64,000 nt of DNA from Solenopsis invicta (taxonomy: Eukaryota > Arthropoda > Insecta > Hymenoptera > Formicidae), in NCBI RefSeq assembly GCF_016802725.1, contig NC_052671.1, forward strand, positions 21,061,728-21,125,727, given 5' to 3'. The translations under genes were made by a program, and so were the position numbers. This document shows, piece by piece, positions 33,638-44,860 of this stretch. Positions within the stretch are counted from its first letter, which is position 1; each line of letters starts with the position of its first letter. Under the pieces are notes generated by a model. It searched no databases and was not told where the DNA came from. It worked only from the letters and a program-made list of their open reading frames with translations.

Positions 33638-33849
33638 ATAGTGTTTGTAAAAATAATTTTTTTCTGATAAATACATTCTCCCAGCACTATTTAGTACAGG
33701 ACTATTTAGAAGTAGGAAATACTCATAAAGGTGAGGAATTACGGCTGAGTATAAGATGGTTGAAAGATGAACATAGTGATGTCACACATGCAATGAAAAC
33801 CATCGATAATGAATCTACATCTTGTTCAACGCCATCAACCAAACATCGG

Positions 33850-33972
33850 CTGCGTTCAGCAGACTCAACAGTTTAGTGAGCGCTTGCTGTTATTGGTATA
33901 TTCTTCTAAATCAAAAAGTTTGATTGGATGATCTAGAAGAATATCTCAACATGTTGAGTCTGCTGAACGCAG
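33850..33972. mobile_element. 123-bp MITE in a P transposase exon
   Basis: The ends CTGCGTTCAGCAGACTCAAC and the reverse complement make a hairpin. It splits the reading frame between SCSTPSTKHR and SHSLLTSRLT. Confidence 0.8.
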
Positions 33973-36900
33973 TCATTCATTGTTGACGAGTAGACTAACT
34001 GCATCATCGGCTTTATTGCAAGAGGACATGACAGTATCAGTGGCACAAAAAAATTCCGACAATGATTGCAATAATCAGGTAAAGGATTTTTCTTTTCTTT
34101 TCCAGGTTTGTTTGAAATTGTGGTCGACGTTTTGTATATATTTGTTTATGCATTCTTTTTTAGTTGGGTGCAATCACTGCTGATATACTGGACAACCAAG
34201 AAATTTTGCAAATAAAAAAAGCATTATTAAAAGAATTTGAAGAAAAGAATAATATAATAGAAAGTCTAAAAAAACAAATTGCTGCAACAGATCTCAGTTT
34301 GCAAAATATTACAACTGTATAAAGTGATTAAAAAAAATTACTTCGATGAAAAGAAACGTTTAAAGAGACTACAAGAATATCATTTTAAAAGCCATGCAGG
34401 TGTGTCTGCAACATTACGACCAGATCAGATTAGAGCGTTAAATAGAAAGTCCACTAATGGTGTGAAATGGAGTCTTGCAACTATAACAGATGCTTTGGAA
34501 TTTAAGTTTAAATGGGGAATTCATGGTTATGAGGCTTTTGTGAAACGTGTTCCGATTTATCCTACTGCACGAACTTTGCAGAGAAAGTTGCAGCATATAC
34601 AATTTGATAATAATATTCTAGAGGAGATATTTTATATGCTGCAATGTGAAATGACAAAATTACAACTCCACGAAAAAGACTGTGTAATAGTAGAGGAGAA
34701 GAGGGTAATATGGCACTCATTTTCATTTTATTAAATCATTTTGTTTATAATTAATATTTTCTATTGAAACTTGAACGATTACATTCGTCAAAATGTTGTT
34801 TGACAGATTCTAGGCTCAAAGTAATGAGATATTTATTATTTAGGACGTGATTTATAAAAATCTAATGCTCTGCATAATCGGTGGCAGAAAAAAGTGGTTG
34901 TAATATGGCTATCTATAAGAATAATTTAAAAAAGTTAGTTTAGTTTAGAAGAAACACAGTATCTTGTTACAAAATTATGTATTTTTAATTTTTTATTGTT
35001 TAGAATTTTCCTAATATAGAATTTTCTTGCGTTCAGTAACTTTAAAAATACCATTAGAAATTTAGTTAAAAATGTCATTCTATCCCTGTTTAACATTAAA
35101 CAACAAGAATAAAATAATGTTTTTAATGTTTTTAAACACCGCTCTCTAGAATGACGATTGATTTATCGAAGAAATATTTCAATATAAAAATTTTGCTTAA
35201 AAAGCCATATAAATGAAATTCCATGTTATTGTTTTAACTTTGTATAACTTAAAATGTGTATAGCTGAATAAGAAGGTAAATAATAAAAAAAACACTCAAG
35301 TGTATGTACATTCGTGTGATAATACACTCAAGTTTAAGAATAATGAGAAAGTATGAGTAATTAAAGGTTAAAGGTGAACCTTGAAAAAGTTTAGAAGTGC
35401 TCAAAAGTAAAAATGCCTTATAACAATTGTCACTTATTATGTATTGTCATATTGACATCACTAAAAAACGATGGGCTACTAAATGAATAACTCCATAAGC
35501 AATTGTTAGAATACGTCATCTAATAACGGAGATAATAGGAGTAACCATATTGTCGACAGTAGCCATAATACCCGCTTCTCCTCTAATGGATGAGATGGCC
35601 ATCAACGATGAGAAGGTGTTTGATCCAAGTAGTAAACAGTTTATTGGGTCTTGTACTTTTCCTACGCATTCCGGGATAGCCAATAAAGTTTTAGTATTTC
35701 TACTGGCAGGCTTAACAACTCGTTGAAAATACACCGTGGCCTATTACTTTACTAAATCCACTGACTTAAAATATAAGGAAAGCAATGTAAATGCAACTGG
35801 TTCAGCATTGAAGAATATTGTTCTAAACATTATTGAGAAATCAGAAAACATTGGTTTAGTTCATGCAATAGTCAGTGATATGGGTACGGATAATAGAGCT
35901 ATGTGGAATGCTTTTGAAGTCGGTTGCTCAAGACATCATGTCAATGTTTCTGTTCAACATCCAATTAGGGCAGAAACTGTTTTTTATTTCAGACCCTGTT
36001 CACGTCTTTAAAAATATTGCTTGTATGCTAAATAGCAATAAAGTTATTACTTTGCCCCATAACATTTGTCAATCTGAAAATCTTAGCTATCTACAGGTTC
36101 ACTTGCAACATTTGGATAGACTTCTAAACCATGAGAACAATTTTGAATTAAAGATTGCCTTTAGACTTATTGAAACTTACTTGCACTGTCAAGATCAGTA
36201 TAAAAAAATGAAAGTTTCAACTGCACGATCAGTTTTTAATAAAAGAACTGAATGGATTGAAAATGTTAGCCAAAAGAACTAATGATTCTGCTATTGAAAC
36301 TACAGCATTTTTTATTAATCTCGTTAGCCAATGGTTTGCTCTTATGTCAAACAGAAGCAGATCTTAGGTCTCAGTAAAAATAATATTAAAAATTATAACG
36401 AAGCAATATATCACCTTAAAAAGACTCGTACTATTTTCCAAAACATGAGTATTGGGGTAAAAGAACAGTGGAAACCAGTGCAGACTGGTGTCATTATGGC
36501 CATTGAGAGCATTCTGCAACTACAAGATTTTCTTCTTAACAACCGGGGTTACAAATTTGTTCTGACCGGCCGCTTCACACAGGATTGCTTAGAAAATTTA
36601 TTTTTGCTGCTCCGTTTTAAATTGCCTACCCCGAATACTTTGCAAGTGAAGCAAAATTTGAAACTCATTACTATGACACAAATTTCCTCTTGCTCCAAAG
36701 TAACCAGTTATGACACTGACATTTCAGTGGATGAGCTCAAAAGTATTAATATGAATTTCTTAGACGTGTCAAAACAATTGATAACTGATAAATGCCAAGA
36801 AAAGGAGGTTGAAACATTCATGGAAGCTTCAGCTATTCATGTACCAGAACTGACAGATGTTCATTTAAACTTGTTAGATAAGTGGGAATGGCTAATCATA

Positions 36901-37869
36901 TATGATATCGCTGGAGCTGTGATACGTAGCATTAAGAAAGTGTGCAATACTTATGATGTATGTTTTAATGCTGTATTATGGCAAGGTCCTAATAATCATC
37001 CATATGGATTTGTTATTGATTTACATGATTATAAGGATGGTAAATTATATAAAGTGTCTGACGATTGTTTCAAAGCTATTATGAAAGCAGAAATAACGTT
37101 TCGACAACTTAAAAACACTCTAAAAACAGTAACTTATATAAACATCATAAACTTTATGGTTGAGAAACTGCAATACGTGTGGGATGGAACATATATTCCA
37201 TCTTGCCATAACATCGATCACAAAATCCTAACTAGATTTTTTACAATGAGATTAAGAATGTATTGTTTGAAACAAAAGGAGCAGTATTCCAAAGAAAAAA
37301 AAAACATATACAATAGCAAGACTATGGCTATGCATGCTATAGTTAAATGAAAGAAAGCCTCTGATACAATAGTGCGATTTACAAGAACATAGTCGATCTC
37401 CAATCAACATAGTTGAGAAAGTAATTTTTTTTGCAACATTAAAGAAATTTTTTTTATTCAACAGTAACAGCATTGATTTCATGAGAAAAATATTTTTTTT
37501 TTTACTGGTCATATGTAACTGTATACATGTATCTATATCATATGTATTTATATCGTGCAATTTTATTTTCTCTTATAAGTTCGAAATTCAGTATTACTAT
37601 TATAATTTTTTTTTTACGAATTACGAATATATATGTTATGTATTTATGTTATGATTTATGTATTTATGTTAAGGCTCGAATAAAAAAGTAAACACATTAT
37701 GTATGATTGCCATTTATTTTAAAGACAGTATGAGGTATAACAAATATAACGAATGATTATAAAACTCGTAATCAGAAAAATATTACAAATAATATGACAC
37801 AATGAACACAAGTGTTTAGGTCTATTTCCTTGTTGTACACTTCTTGGAATTACATTTAGTAGCAATAGA

Positions 37870-38352
37870 CTATAACTTGCGCAATGCCTTCTCCATTTTG
37901 GCAATCTCACTGAACATCTTACATAACTGCTGCAGGCCTAAGTCATGTTCAACTCTCAGATCTTGAATAACTTGTGATGCTTTGCTACACTGCAATTTCA
38001 TTTTCTCAATTGTATAACATTCTGTTTTGGAAAATAGAAAAGGGATTGAATATCTCTCTTCAATAACGAATCTGTAACATACGTTATAACACAAATGAAA
38101 ATTTTAATTGACATTTTATACAATTGTAAGCACATGACATTAGGTACGTTCAGGAAATAACGGTTGCACAACAGCTAAGTAACTGGTCAATGTAATTGGT
38201 CTAAATTTAAAGATCTAATAGTACAGGCCAATAATCACTGACCGCTCACTGATCGCTGTTTTCCAAAAGCGGCTATTAATACTGACCTTTGCAGAATATT
38301 CATTTGATACTTGAACAGAAGTAGTATCAGTCTCGTTACATTGTTTTTCCAT
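37870..38352 (-). CDS. Possible small antisense coiled-coil gene inside the P element
   Basis: On the minus strand AAAAATGG at 38352 opens MEKQCNETDTTSVQVSNEYS and AK, followed by a G|GTCAGT donor at about 38286. An acceptor TTACAG near 38070 leads in frame to FVIEERYSIPFLFSKTE and a leucine/heptad-rich tail (LRVEHDLGLQQLCKMF, IAKMEKALRKL) with a TAG at 37870. It is about 93 codons without internal stops, unlike the rest of the element. I recognise no family. It could be an accessory protein of the element, a captured host exon pair, or chance. Splice use is inferred. Confidence 0.4.
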
Positions 38353-39410
38353 TTTTATTTAATAAACTGGTTCCTAGACAATGAACAAAACAAATGTCAC
38401 ATTATGATAATAACATTACTTACTTTATCATTTTAATAAGATATAAGTAAAAGTACTAGAGTAGGCATCAGCGAAATAAATTATTTTCTGACTCTTACTT
38501 CACAGTACGCTTGTAAATGTAAGAGCTGAAGTTGGACTAAGAAATAAAAATAATTTATTTTGCTTACGCCTTTTTTTAGCTTTATTTTACACTTCTCACT
38601 TCTTACGCCTACTCTTACTTTTTACTCCGCGTATTGTAGACGACGCTTCAGAGGTTAGTTTTTTCAGCTGCGGTCCCGATGGGAACCATGGTGGGGGTAT
38701 AGGACTCTAGGTGGGGGTAGAGTTGTCGCTTCTCTGATTATATAGGACTCTAAGTTCGCCGTATTGCCGGGTTCGGAGATATAATCGCACTCGGATTGAT
38801 AGAAAAAAAAATATAATAGTTTTATTGAAACAAAAGATCTGATACAAAAACAATGATGTGAAATAAACAGAATTGAAACAAAATTTAAAAATGGAACAAA
38901 ATTGTAACAAAATTGAAACGGAATGCCTCATAACGGGCGAACGCAAACGAGCAGAGACGGTAGTAATCGCGAGGTGCGAACTATAAATAAAGGCCTGTCG
39001 TTACCGTTTTAGCGATGCGAACGTCCAACGATCGAGTGTAGGAAACGAATGTACTTAATCTACGCGGAACGAACAAAGTTTCGGTGAACCCGTCGGTATA
39101 CTGTAATATAATCGACCTAGGAATATGTTAAGTAGATATCGCTGCGGATAGCGATGTTATCGCGGAGTTGAAACGGACTTGATGTCCGGAGGTTATCGGG
39201 GAACCGCGGAACGCGCGGACGTCGGTGTGGACGCGGCCGTAAGCGCGGCGGCCGCGGATTGGTCGGAGACGCTGCGGTGCGCGGGCGTTTCCGCGGTTCA
39301 CCCGATCTGCCTCGTGCATACGAAGCAGTGATTATCGTCAGGGCGCGGATGCCCTGACGATGTTTCGGTTTACTAAAGCGGCGTCGAGGAGAGTTCCCGG
39401 AAGCGGTTTC

Positions 39411-39634
39411 CTCGAGGATGCTCGACGATGCAGCTGATTGGTCAGATATGCCTGGCCTAAGGATTCGACGAGGATACTCGTCGTGATTGGTTGCGGCGAG
39501 GATGCTCACCGAGAAGATGCTATGGGTCTCACCGAGGATGCTCGGCTGCAAGAGCGACGAGGATTCTCGTCGAGAGTGGCAGAGGCGAGTATGCTCGTCC
39601 TCGAGGAAAGTCGGGAGTGTCGAGGATGCTCGAC
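39411..39634 (-). repeat. Array of seven 16-bp palindromes in the solo LTR
   Basis: Units at 39411-39426, 39467-39482, 39495-39510, 39531-39546, 39556-39571, 39584-39599 and 39619-39634, e.g. GACGAGGATACTCGTC and ACCGAGGATGCTCGGC. The order, flanking base pairs and spacing (56, 28, 36, 25, 28, 35 bp) match the array at 13893-14172 read in reverse. A closing hairpin CGTCAGGGC/GCCCTGACG is at about 39336-39359. All lie downstream of the minus-strand TATA box. Confidence 0.88.
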
Positions 39635-39686
39635 TAGTCAGGTTCGGTGGACCGAGAAGATCTCCTCTCTGCGTTCCCACTGCCGG

Positions 39687-39694
39687 CTTATATA
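39687..39694 (-). promoter_or_regulatory. TATA box of the hairpin-array solo LTR
   Basis: TATATAAG on the minus strand. A CCAAT-like GATTGG follows upstream near 39719. The conserved GTGGGAACGCAGAGAGG block lies just downstream, likely near the transcription start. Confidence 0.65.
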
Positions 39695-39826
39695 TCCGAG
39701 CGCGCGGCTGGACGAACCAATCCGCGCGCTCGGTCGGCTGGTTCGGAGTGGGAACGTTGCTGAACGCCACGGACGGCGCGCGTGCTGCCGCGTGATCGCG
39801 CGTTGAGAGGTTAGCTGGTGCGCGTA

Positions 39827-40013
39827 CAGTGCGTTGCATAGATGCCTGGGGTACTGATTTTAGGGACCACGTTTCTTTCTTGATTATTTTTTATGTTCAT
39901 GACTGAATGCTGCGGTGATCGTTGACAACAGCATTTGGTCATAAACGTAAAAATAACTAAGAAAGAAACGTGATCCTTAAAATCGGTACCCCAGGCATCA
40001 ATGCAACGCACTG
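39827..40013. mobile_element. 187-bp MITE with TA duplication inside the solo LTR
   Basis: CAGTGCGTTGCATAGATGCC at the left and the reverse complement of a near-identical sequence at the right. The arms continue for about 55 bp (GTACTGATTTTAGGGACCAC ...). TA at 39825-39826 and 40014-40015. Confidence 0.9.
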
Positions 40014-40561
40014 TACGTGGTTCTCGCTGCCGCGGTGCTCGGGTGGACGGAGCGGAGTGATGGCGCGCGTGAGGTGGAGGGGCGATTTGTTACATAATTA
40101 ATATTCATAATACTTACAACTTTTCGTTTATTTTCTTTGTTTTATCTTAAATGACCCCGACCAAAATTGGGGTGTTGTTCCATGAACCGTATCATTGATT
40201 CTTTCTGCTTTTTTGTAACGTTCATTAGGCATCCAATATTGAAACAATCGATATTTCAAAATTGTTGATTTTAATTTGTGGCGCACCGTTCTTTTTTTTT
40301 CTTAAATTTGTCTTACTTGGAACGCGCGTCAACGAGGGGTACTTTGCGGTTAATAACGTAGAGGCGACCAACGCACCAATCTTTTCTTAAAAGGTTATGT
40401 ATTCTTTCACCTTGCACTCACATTTATAATTTTCACTCTCGTGAGCATAAGGATATCGCATTTTCACTATGCTCATAGCCAATTGCGCGTATTTTTTCAT
40501 GTAAGATGAAAATACGAGAAATGAGAAAAGTTGACTAAGATACACAATTAATCCCCAGGAC

Positions 40562-41216
40562 AGGTTGGTGGACCGGGAAGATCTCACTTCGGTGTTCCCA
40601 CTGCCGGCTTATACAGGGTGTCCTAGATCAATGTATAAAGATTACGAAGAGGTAGAAGGGATCGAAATTAATCAAAAAGTCTAATAACAATTTGCGATAT
40701 TTGCAATAATTTTTGTGTAATAAAATATTAAAGTCAGCCGTAAGACCGCCCGGCTCGACGCGGTGCGGTGCCAAGCTATTCTTTCTCTCGCCGCGCGCCA
40801 CTAACTATCGCCTACAATCGAGTCGCAGTGGGCGATTCTACGGCTCAGACGAACAACCGCTTGTCTCTCCGCGCGCTTTTATTTGACTGACCTTAATATT
40901 TTATTACTCAAAAATTATTGCAAATATCGCAAAATGATATTAGACTTTTTTATTTATCTTGATCCTTTCTACCTCATCGTGATAATCTTTATACATTGGT
41001 CTGGGACACCTTACCCAAGCGCGCAACTGGACGCACCAATCCGCGCGCTTGGTCCGGCTCGAAGTGGGAACGTTGCAGAACGCCATGGGCGGTGCGCGTA
41101 CTGCCGCGTGATAGGGCCGAGAGGTTAGCTTGGTGCGCGCACGTGGTCCGTGATGTCGCGTTGCTCGGATGATCGGAGCCAAGTGGAGGTGCGAGATGGA
41201 GAGGCGTTTCATTACA
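40562..41216 (-). mobile_element. Partial LTR of the hairpin-array family (U3 part only)
   Basis: Matches the U3 and start-site region of 39640-40094 (GTTCCCACTGCCGGC, CGCACCAATCCGCGCGC, AGTGGGAACGTTGC), ending TTTCATTACA at 41216. It breaks off at 40562, before the palindrome array. A MITE interrupts it at the TATA box. Confidence 0.8.
40614..41011. mobile_element. 398-bp MITE inserted in the LTR TATA box
   Basis: The ends CAGGGTGTCCTAGATCAATG and its near mirror are followed by ATAAAGATTA arms, with TA on both sides. The intact sibling LTR has CTTATATA at the insertion point, so the TA target is the TATA box itself. A GC-rich centre (about 40745-40870) separates the AT-rich arms. Confidence 0.88.
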
Positions 41217-42015
41217 ACATAAATGACAACTTGGAACAAATTATTGATTCAGATGAGAGCCAGTGTAAAAAGAAGGAATGTTCACGTAAATATTTACGCG
41301 CATCTAATTTCAAATGGTCGTTTAACGCACCAGAATCTTGAGGTAAATCAATTAAAACGGAATTTGACAGTATAAAAGCTGAAACAAAAGATGCTGCAAA
41401 ATCCGTATCAACACCGCTTGATGCCAGGTCTCTTCTTTTATTAGATGATATTTTAAATAAAATTATTTTACACACAAACATTGGAATCGAACGACATCGA
41501 TATAAATTACTAACTGAAAATAAAATCATACCGTCTTATTACAATTATATAACTTTAATAGAGTTTAAAGCTCTCATAAGTTTATTATATTATGCTGGAT
41601 TCAATAAACTAACTCATACGGACATTCGACGTTTATGGTCTCCATTTTCAATGCCGTTATTTAATGCAACGATGTCAGAAAACAGATTCACTTTTTTATT
41701 AATTTCTCTGATTTGATGATAAAGAAACGCGCGCACAGCGTCAAAAAACTGACAATTTTTCTTGCATGAGAAATATATGGCATGACTTTATTGTTAACTG
41801 TATAAAATATTATAAACTTAGAAATACTTGCACTGTAGACGAATAGTTGCTCAGTTTTCGCGGCCGATGTCGTTTTCGTATGTATACTCGTATTCCGAAT
41901 AAGCCCGAGATAAATATGGTTTAAAAATTATATCTTTAAATAACGCAAAACATTTTATATGATTAACGCGATTCCATATGTAGGAACTGTAACGGACAAG
42001 GATCCAATGGAATCA
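41217..42015 (+). pseudogene. piggyBac transposase fragment
   Basis: Broken frames read INDNLEQIIDSDESQCKKKE, LRASNFKWSFNAPES, then after a stop a long block with NIGIERHRYKL, LIEFKALISLLYYAGFNK, WSPFSMPLFNATMSENRF, a stop after LLISLI, and the piggyBac signature TVDE-stop-LLSFRGRCRFRMY with IPNKPEIN. Homology ends near 42015, before most of the catalytic domain and the cysteine-rich tail. The order fits DDE_Tnp_1_7. Its 5' edge touches the LTR end at 41216. Confidence 0.85.
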
Positions 42016-42019
42016 ATAC

Positions 42020-42660
42020 TGTTGTAGCCTAAGCTAACGCCAGTGCATAGCAACAAAAAGAGATTTCGTTGCTATGCATATTAATTTTAAGCGAATACTC
42101 GCGTTTTCGGAATCGACCAAAACGCGAGAGCAACGGAAAACGCGGGTCGTCTTTTGAAACTTCCTTTCGAAAGACGTGCAGAAAACGCTACAACTACGGA
42201 AGACAAAATAGTCTTTCGCCGGATGTCGTACCGCCGCCGATTCAGCGTGTAACCGACTTGCAATTTAGCATCAGCAATATTGGAGGATAAGAAGGGTCTC
42301 CGAATCAGGAAACGGCAGAGAATAACTTAAACAACCGCCAGAGTAACATTACGGCCATGCGTAACTTATACGTCGAGCTATGACGCGATAGAAAAAGAAG
42401 ATAACGCGCACCGTGGCCCAATATAACGGGGCACTTAAATATAAGTACTACCTGTACAAGAAGAAGCATTAAGAATAAATCTATTATATATTGCGACAAG
42501 AAAGGTGTTTCTTGACAACCCGTCTCAGCTGCTGCTGTCCCGTGAGTTCTAATTCTTTGGACAAAAGCGAGTCCTGAAATACCTACCGACATGCCTGAAC
42601 CACCACCGGGCACAACAATACCAACTTATTATGTTCGACGCATTTGTGAGCCTATTTCCC
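42020..42660 (+). mobile_element. Possible LTR, leader and gag start of another retroelement
   Basis: A TGTTGTAGCC start, a TATA-like TTAAATATAAG near 42436, AATAAA near 42473 and an ACA end near 42517 suggest a 5' LTR of about 0.5 kb. It is followed by a leader and an ATG at about 42591 opening MPEPPPGTTIPTYYVRRI, which is then cut off near 42660. No target duplication or primer-binding site was confirmed. Confidence 0.35.
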
Positions 42661-43267
42661 ATACAGCACAGAAAATTGCAATAATATTGCAGCAATGTTG
42701 TAATGTTGCAGATTGCAACGCAATATTACGGAGACATTGCAGAAACATAAATTAACAATATGCCTGTAACATCTCATGGTATATGCCAGTAATATTCCAG
42801 AAACGTTGCAATATAATAATTTTTTAATAAAATAACGGCAATAAAAAGCTAAAGCAGAATATTCTTGTATAATAATATATTAATTTAACTTATCTATAAT
42901 TATTCATCCGCATTTAGCAAACTAAGGTCGGGCGATGTTACTAAATTTTCCGCTAAATCTCTACATTCCCTAACAGCATAACCGTTCATATGTCGATTGT
43001 AAGTTGACTCATTCAAGTCAGGTTTTCAGAGTTGACTGCAAATAGACTTTGCATAGACGTCTGCAGATATCCTTCAAATGTTGACTCTAAAACGTCTAGA
43101 AAAAAGCATGCGGTCTTGTAGTGCTGTGTGCATCATAGTATTGTTGAGAAACATGAATATTCATATCAATAGACGAAATAGGTCCATACATGAAGAAATC
43201 TCGATCTACATCCCAATGAACAAACAATATTTTTTAATTGTTTTTTAATAAATATTTTTTCATATTT
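42661..43267. other. TTGCA-palindrome repeat and unassigned sequence
   Basis: 42665-42835 repeats TTGCAATATTGC-like words on both strands, as does 44745-44866. The two could be halves of one element split by the solo LTR and other sequence. The minus strand at 43205-43090 reads VDRDFFMYGPISSIDMNIHV and QQYYDAHST, followed by broken frames. It looks like a coding relic that I cannot assign. Confidence 0.35.
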
Positions 43268-43271
43268 AATT

Positions 43272-44301
43272 TGTAATTTACCGACTTTCCGCGCGCGGAT
43301 CAGCTCGTCGGATTCCCGGCGCGAGGCCGCGGAAATGGTTCGACGCGGGAGAAAGGAAGGTCGGCGGAACGGCTCTGAATAAAGTCGACGCGAGTTTTGA
43401 GTTCAAATGCAGCTTATACAATTATATTTCTTATCTACTATTTACACGGTTGCGCTATTTACATATATACATACAATACGGTGAGGTAGGCGCGTCTCGG
43501 CGTTAGCCCGCACGGGAGCGTATAGGCGCGATTCCGGGGGGGATGCGGTCCCCGCGGTCTGCGTGTAGTGCTCCGGCGACGCGGTAGGCGTGGCTTACGG
43601 TACCGTTCGCGGTTCTGGCCGGTGAGACGCGATCGCTTTGGGCGGATCGGATTCCCGCACGGTATCGCGGTTTCGCGACGGGGATCGTCGCAGGCAGGTT
43701 GGACGCGCGACACCCTGTCAAGTACCTTGACCCGGGACCCCGAACACGGCGGTCGCGGTTTTGGTGGGTGTCGCGGGGAGAGGAGGGTAGCCTCTGGGTT
43801 ACCGGAGGCCGGCTCGTGGACCGAGACTCGTGGTCCTCGGTTCACGGAGGCTGGTAGCTATGGAAAGGAGTTGCGTCGGAGGCGGAGTACCCTCTCGCCG
43901 CGGCCAAGCACTCTTCGACCGGGTTTTCCGACTTCAGGAGCAGGATATTGCCAATGCAGCGGATCGTGATTGGGAAGCTGGTCGGTGGTAGAGTACCTGT
44001 TTCTCGTCGCGGTGGCCCTATTTATACCGAGCGACTCCGCTCGCCTCCGTTATCTTTCTCGGCGCTTGACGGCGGAGTCGTCGGGGAAGGGAGAACCGCG
44101 TGTTCTCCGAGAGCGCGTGCGCGCCGACTCAGCGCGTGCGATGGCTCGGCGCGTGTCTTCTGGCGATGTCTATCGCCAGGCGGTATCGCGATCTTGGATT
44201 GTTTAAAAGTGGGTGCCCACGACACCCCCGGTTATGGCCCGGCGGCCTTTTCGGCTGATGTTTGCCGTGGCGATGCTTTTGCTATGGGGTGCATCGTCAC
44301 A
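43272..44301 (-). mobile_element. Solo LTR, third family
   Basis: 1,030 bp, ends TGTAATTTACCG and GCATCGTCACA, with a perfect 4-bp duplication AATT (43268-43271, 44302-44305). Minus-strand TATAAATAG at 44018-44026. It shares the stem-loop GTCAAGTACCTTGAC (43717-43731) with the first LTR family and has further stems (about 43790-43812 and 43815-43850). No internal region. Confidence 0.88.
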
Positions 44302-44544
44302 AATTTAATTATTGATATATATTTTCTAATTGCATTCTTATTTAAATAAATAACAAAAAAGTTATTCCAAATGCTATTCTGTATTTGCGAAATTAGTAAA
44401 AAAACTATAATTTTATATTTGTTTATATAAATAGTGTGTTTTAATTATACATATTTCATTTTTTTGATAACGTTTATTGACCTGATTTACCAGTTATATA
44501 CACATATCAGCATAAAGTGTTCACAGGTCATCATGAGGGATCAG

Positions 44545-44612
44545 TTTGCAACGATCACGAAGGTCAAGCAACCTTTACCGGAGTCGCGACTTGGATGGGT
44601 GACCGCTAGGAA
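44545..44612 (+). pseudogene. 5S rRNA-derived sequence
   Basis: GATCACGAAGGTCAAGCAAC and ACTTGGATGGGTGACCGC are characteristic 5S rRNA segments (box A and box C of the internal promoter) in the right order and spacing. The first 50 bases and the 3' stem of 5S are not recognisable. It is either a 5S pseudogene or the head of a 5S-derived SINE; the AT-rich sequence behind it would be the body. Confidence 0.8.
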
Positions 44613-44860
44613 ATTTCCGAAAAAAAATTTCTGAGATTTTTTTTGCATAAAATGTTTTTTAAAATGTTACAAAAATATTGTTTTGTTTATTGGAATTATG
44701 TGGTGTAATAATATTTATGTGAATATTTTGGATAAATTCATAACATTGCAATGTTGCTGGGATGTTTCAGTGCAATATTTTAAAAAGTGGACATCTTAAT
44801 GTTGCTGCAATCTTTCAGCAATGTTTTGCAATCAGTATGCAATATTATAATGTTTTATTA

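Larger units (their letters stand above)
32999..37350 (+). pseudogene. P-element transposase with THAP domain, broken
   Basis: Exon 1 (ATG 32999, donor near 33153) and exon 2 (from about 33235) make a THAP zinc finger: CEVFGC ... CELHF with the SAIPSL box. Further parts are a coiled-coil stretch near 34165-34300 (ILQIKKALLKEFEEKNNIIE), a central block at 34410-34700 (LRPDQIRALNRKS), the catalytic block from about 35590 (MDEMAINDEK ... CTFPTHSG), then TGA for Trp in TTR-W-KYT, a frameshift near 35965, another near 36285-36330, and the C-terminal GRFTQDCLENLF motif with the insertion-domain region up to 37350. P transposases are GTP-dependent. Stops, frameshifts and two MITEs make this copy dead. 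The 34.75-35.5 kb segment is probably intron or inserted sequence. Confidence 0.9.
32825..38752 (+). mobile_element. P-superfamily transposon with both ends and an 8-bp target duplication
   Basis: 5,928 bp. The terminal inverted repeats begin TAGAGTCCTACATAATCAGA and TAGAGTCCTATATAATCAGA and extend about 29 bp. They are flanked by perfect AGTTCGCC duplications (32817-32824, 38753-38760). Eight-base duplications and about 31-bp ends are hallmarks of the P superfamily. The body contains a THAP-type transposase gene (+), a small antisense gene, and two MITEs. It sits inside the solo LTR. Confidence 0.95.
32752..40094 (-). mobile_element. Solo LTR of the hairpin-array family, interrupted by a P element and a MITE
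   Basis: TG...CA ends (TGTAATGCTAGTGAC at the left, ATTTGTTACA at the right) with a perfect 4-bp duplication TAAT (32748-32751, 40095-40098). Removing the P element (32825-38752 plus one AGTTCGCC) and the MITE (39827-40013 plus one TA) leaves about 1.22 kb, the same size as solo LTR copy A. Minus-strand signals are TATATAAG at 39687-39694 and AATAAA at 38821-38826. A G-run of 12 lies at about 32790. No internal coding region is found. Confidence 0.9.

Noticed and set aside
35516..35734. 72-codon minus-strand ORF in the P element
   Set aside because: It is the shadow of the P transposase catalytic block on the plus strand.
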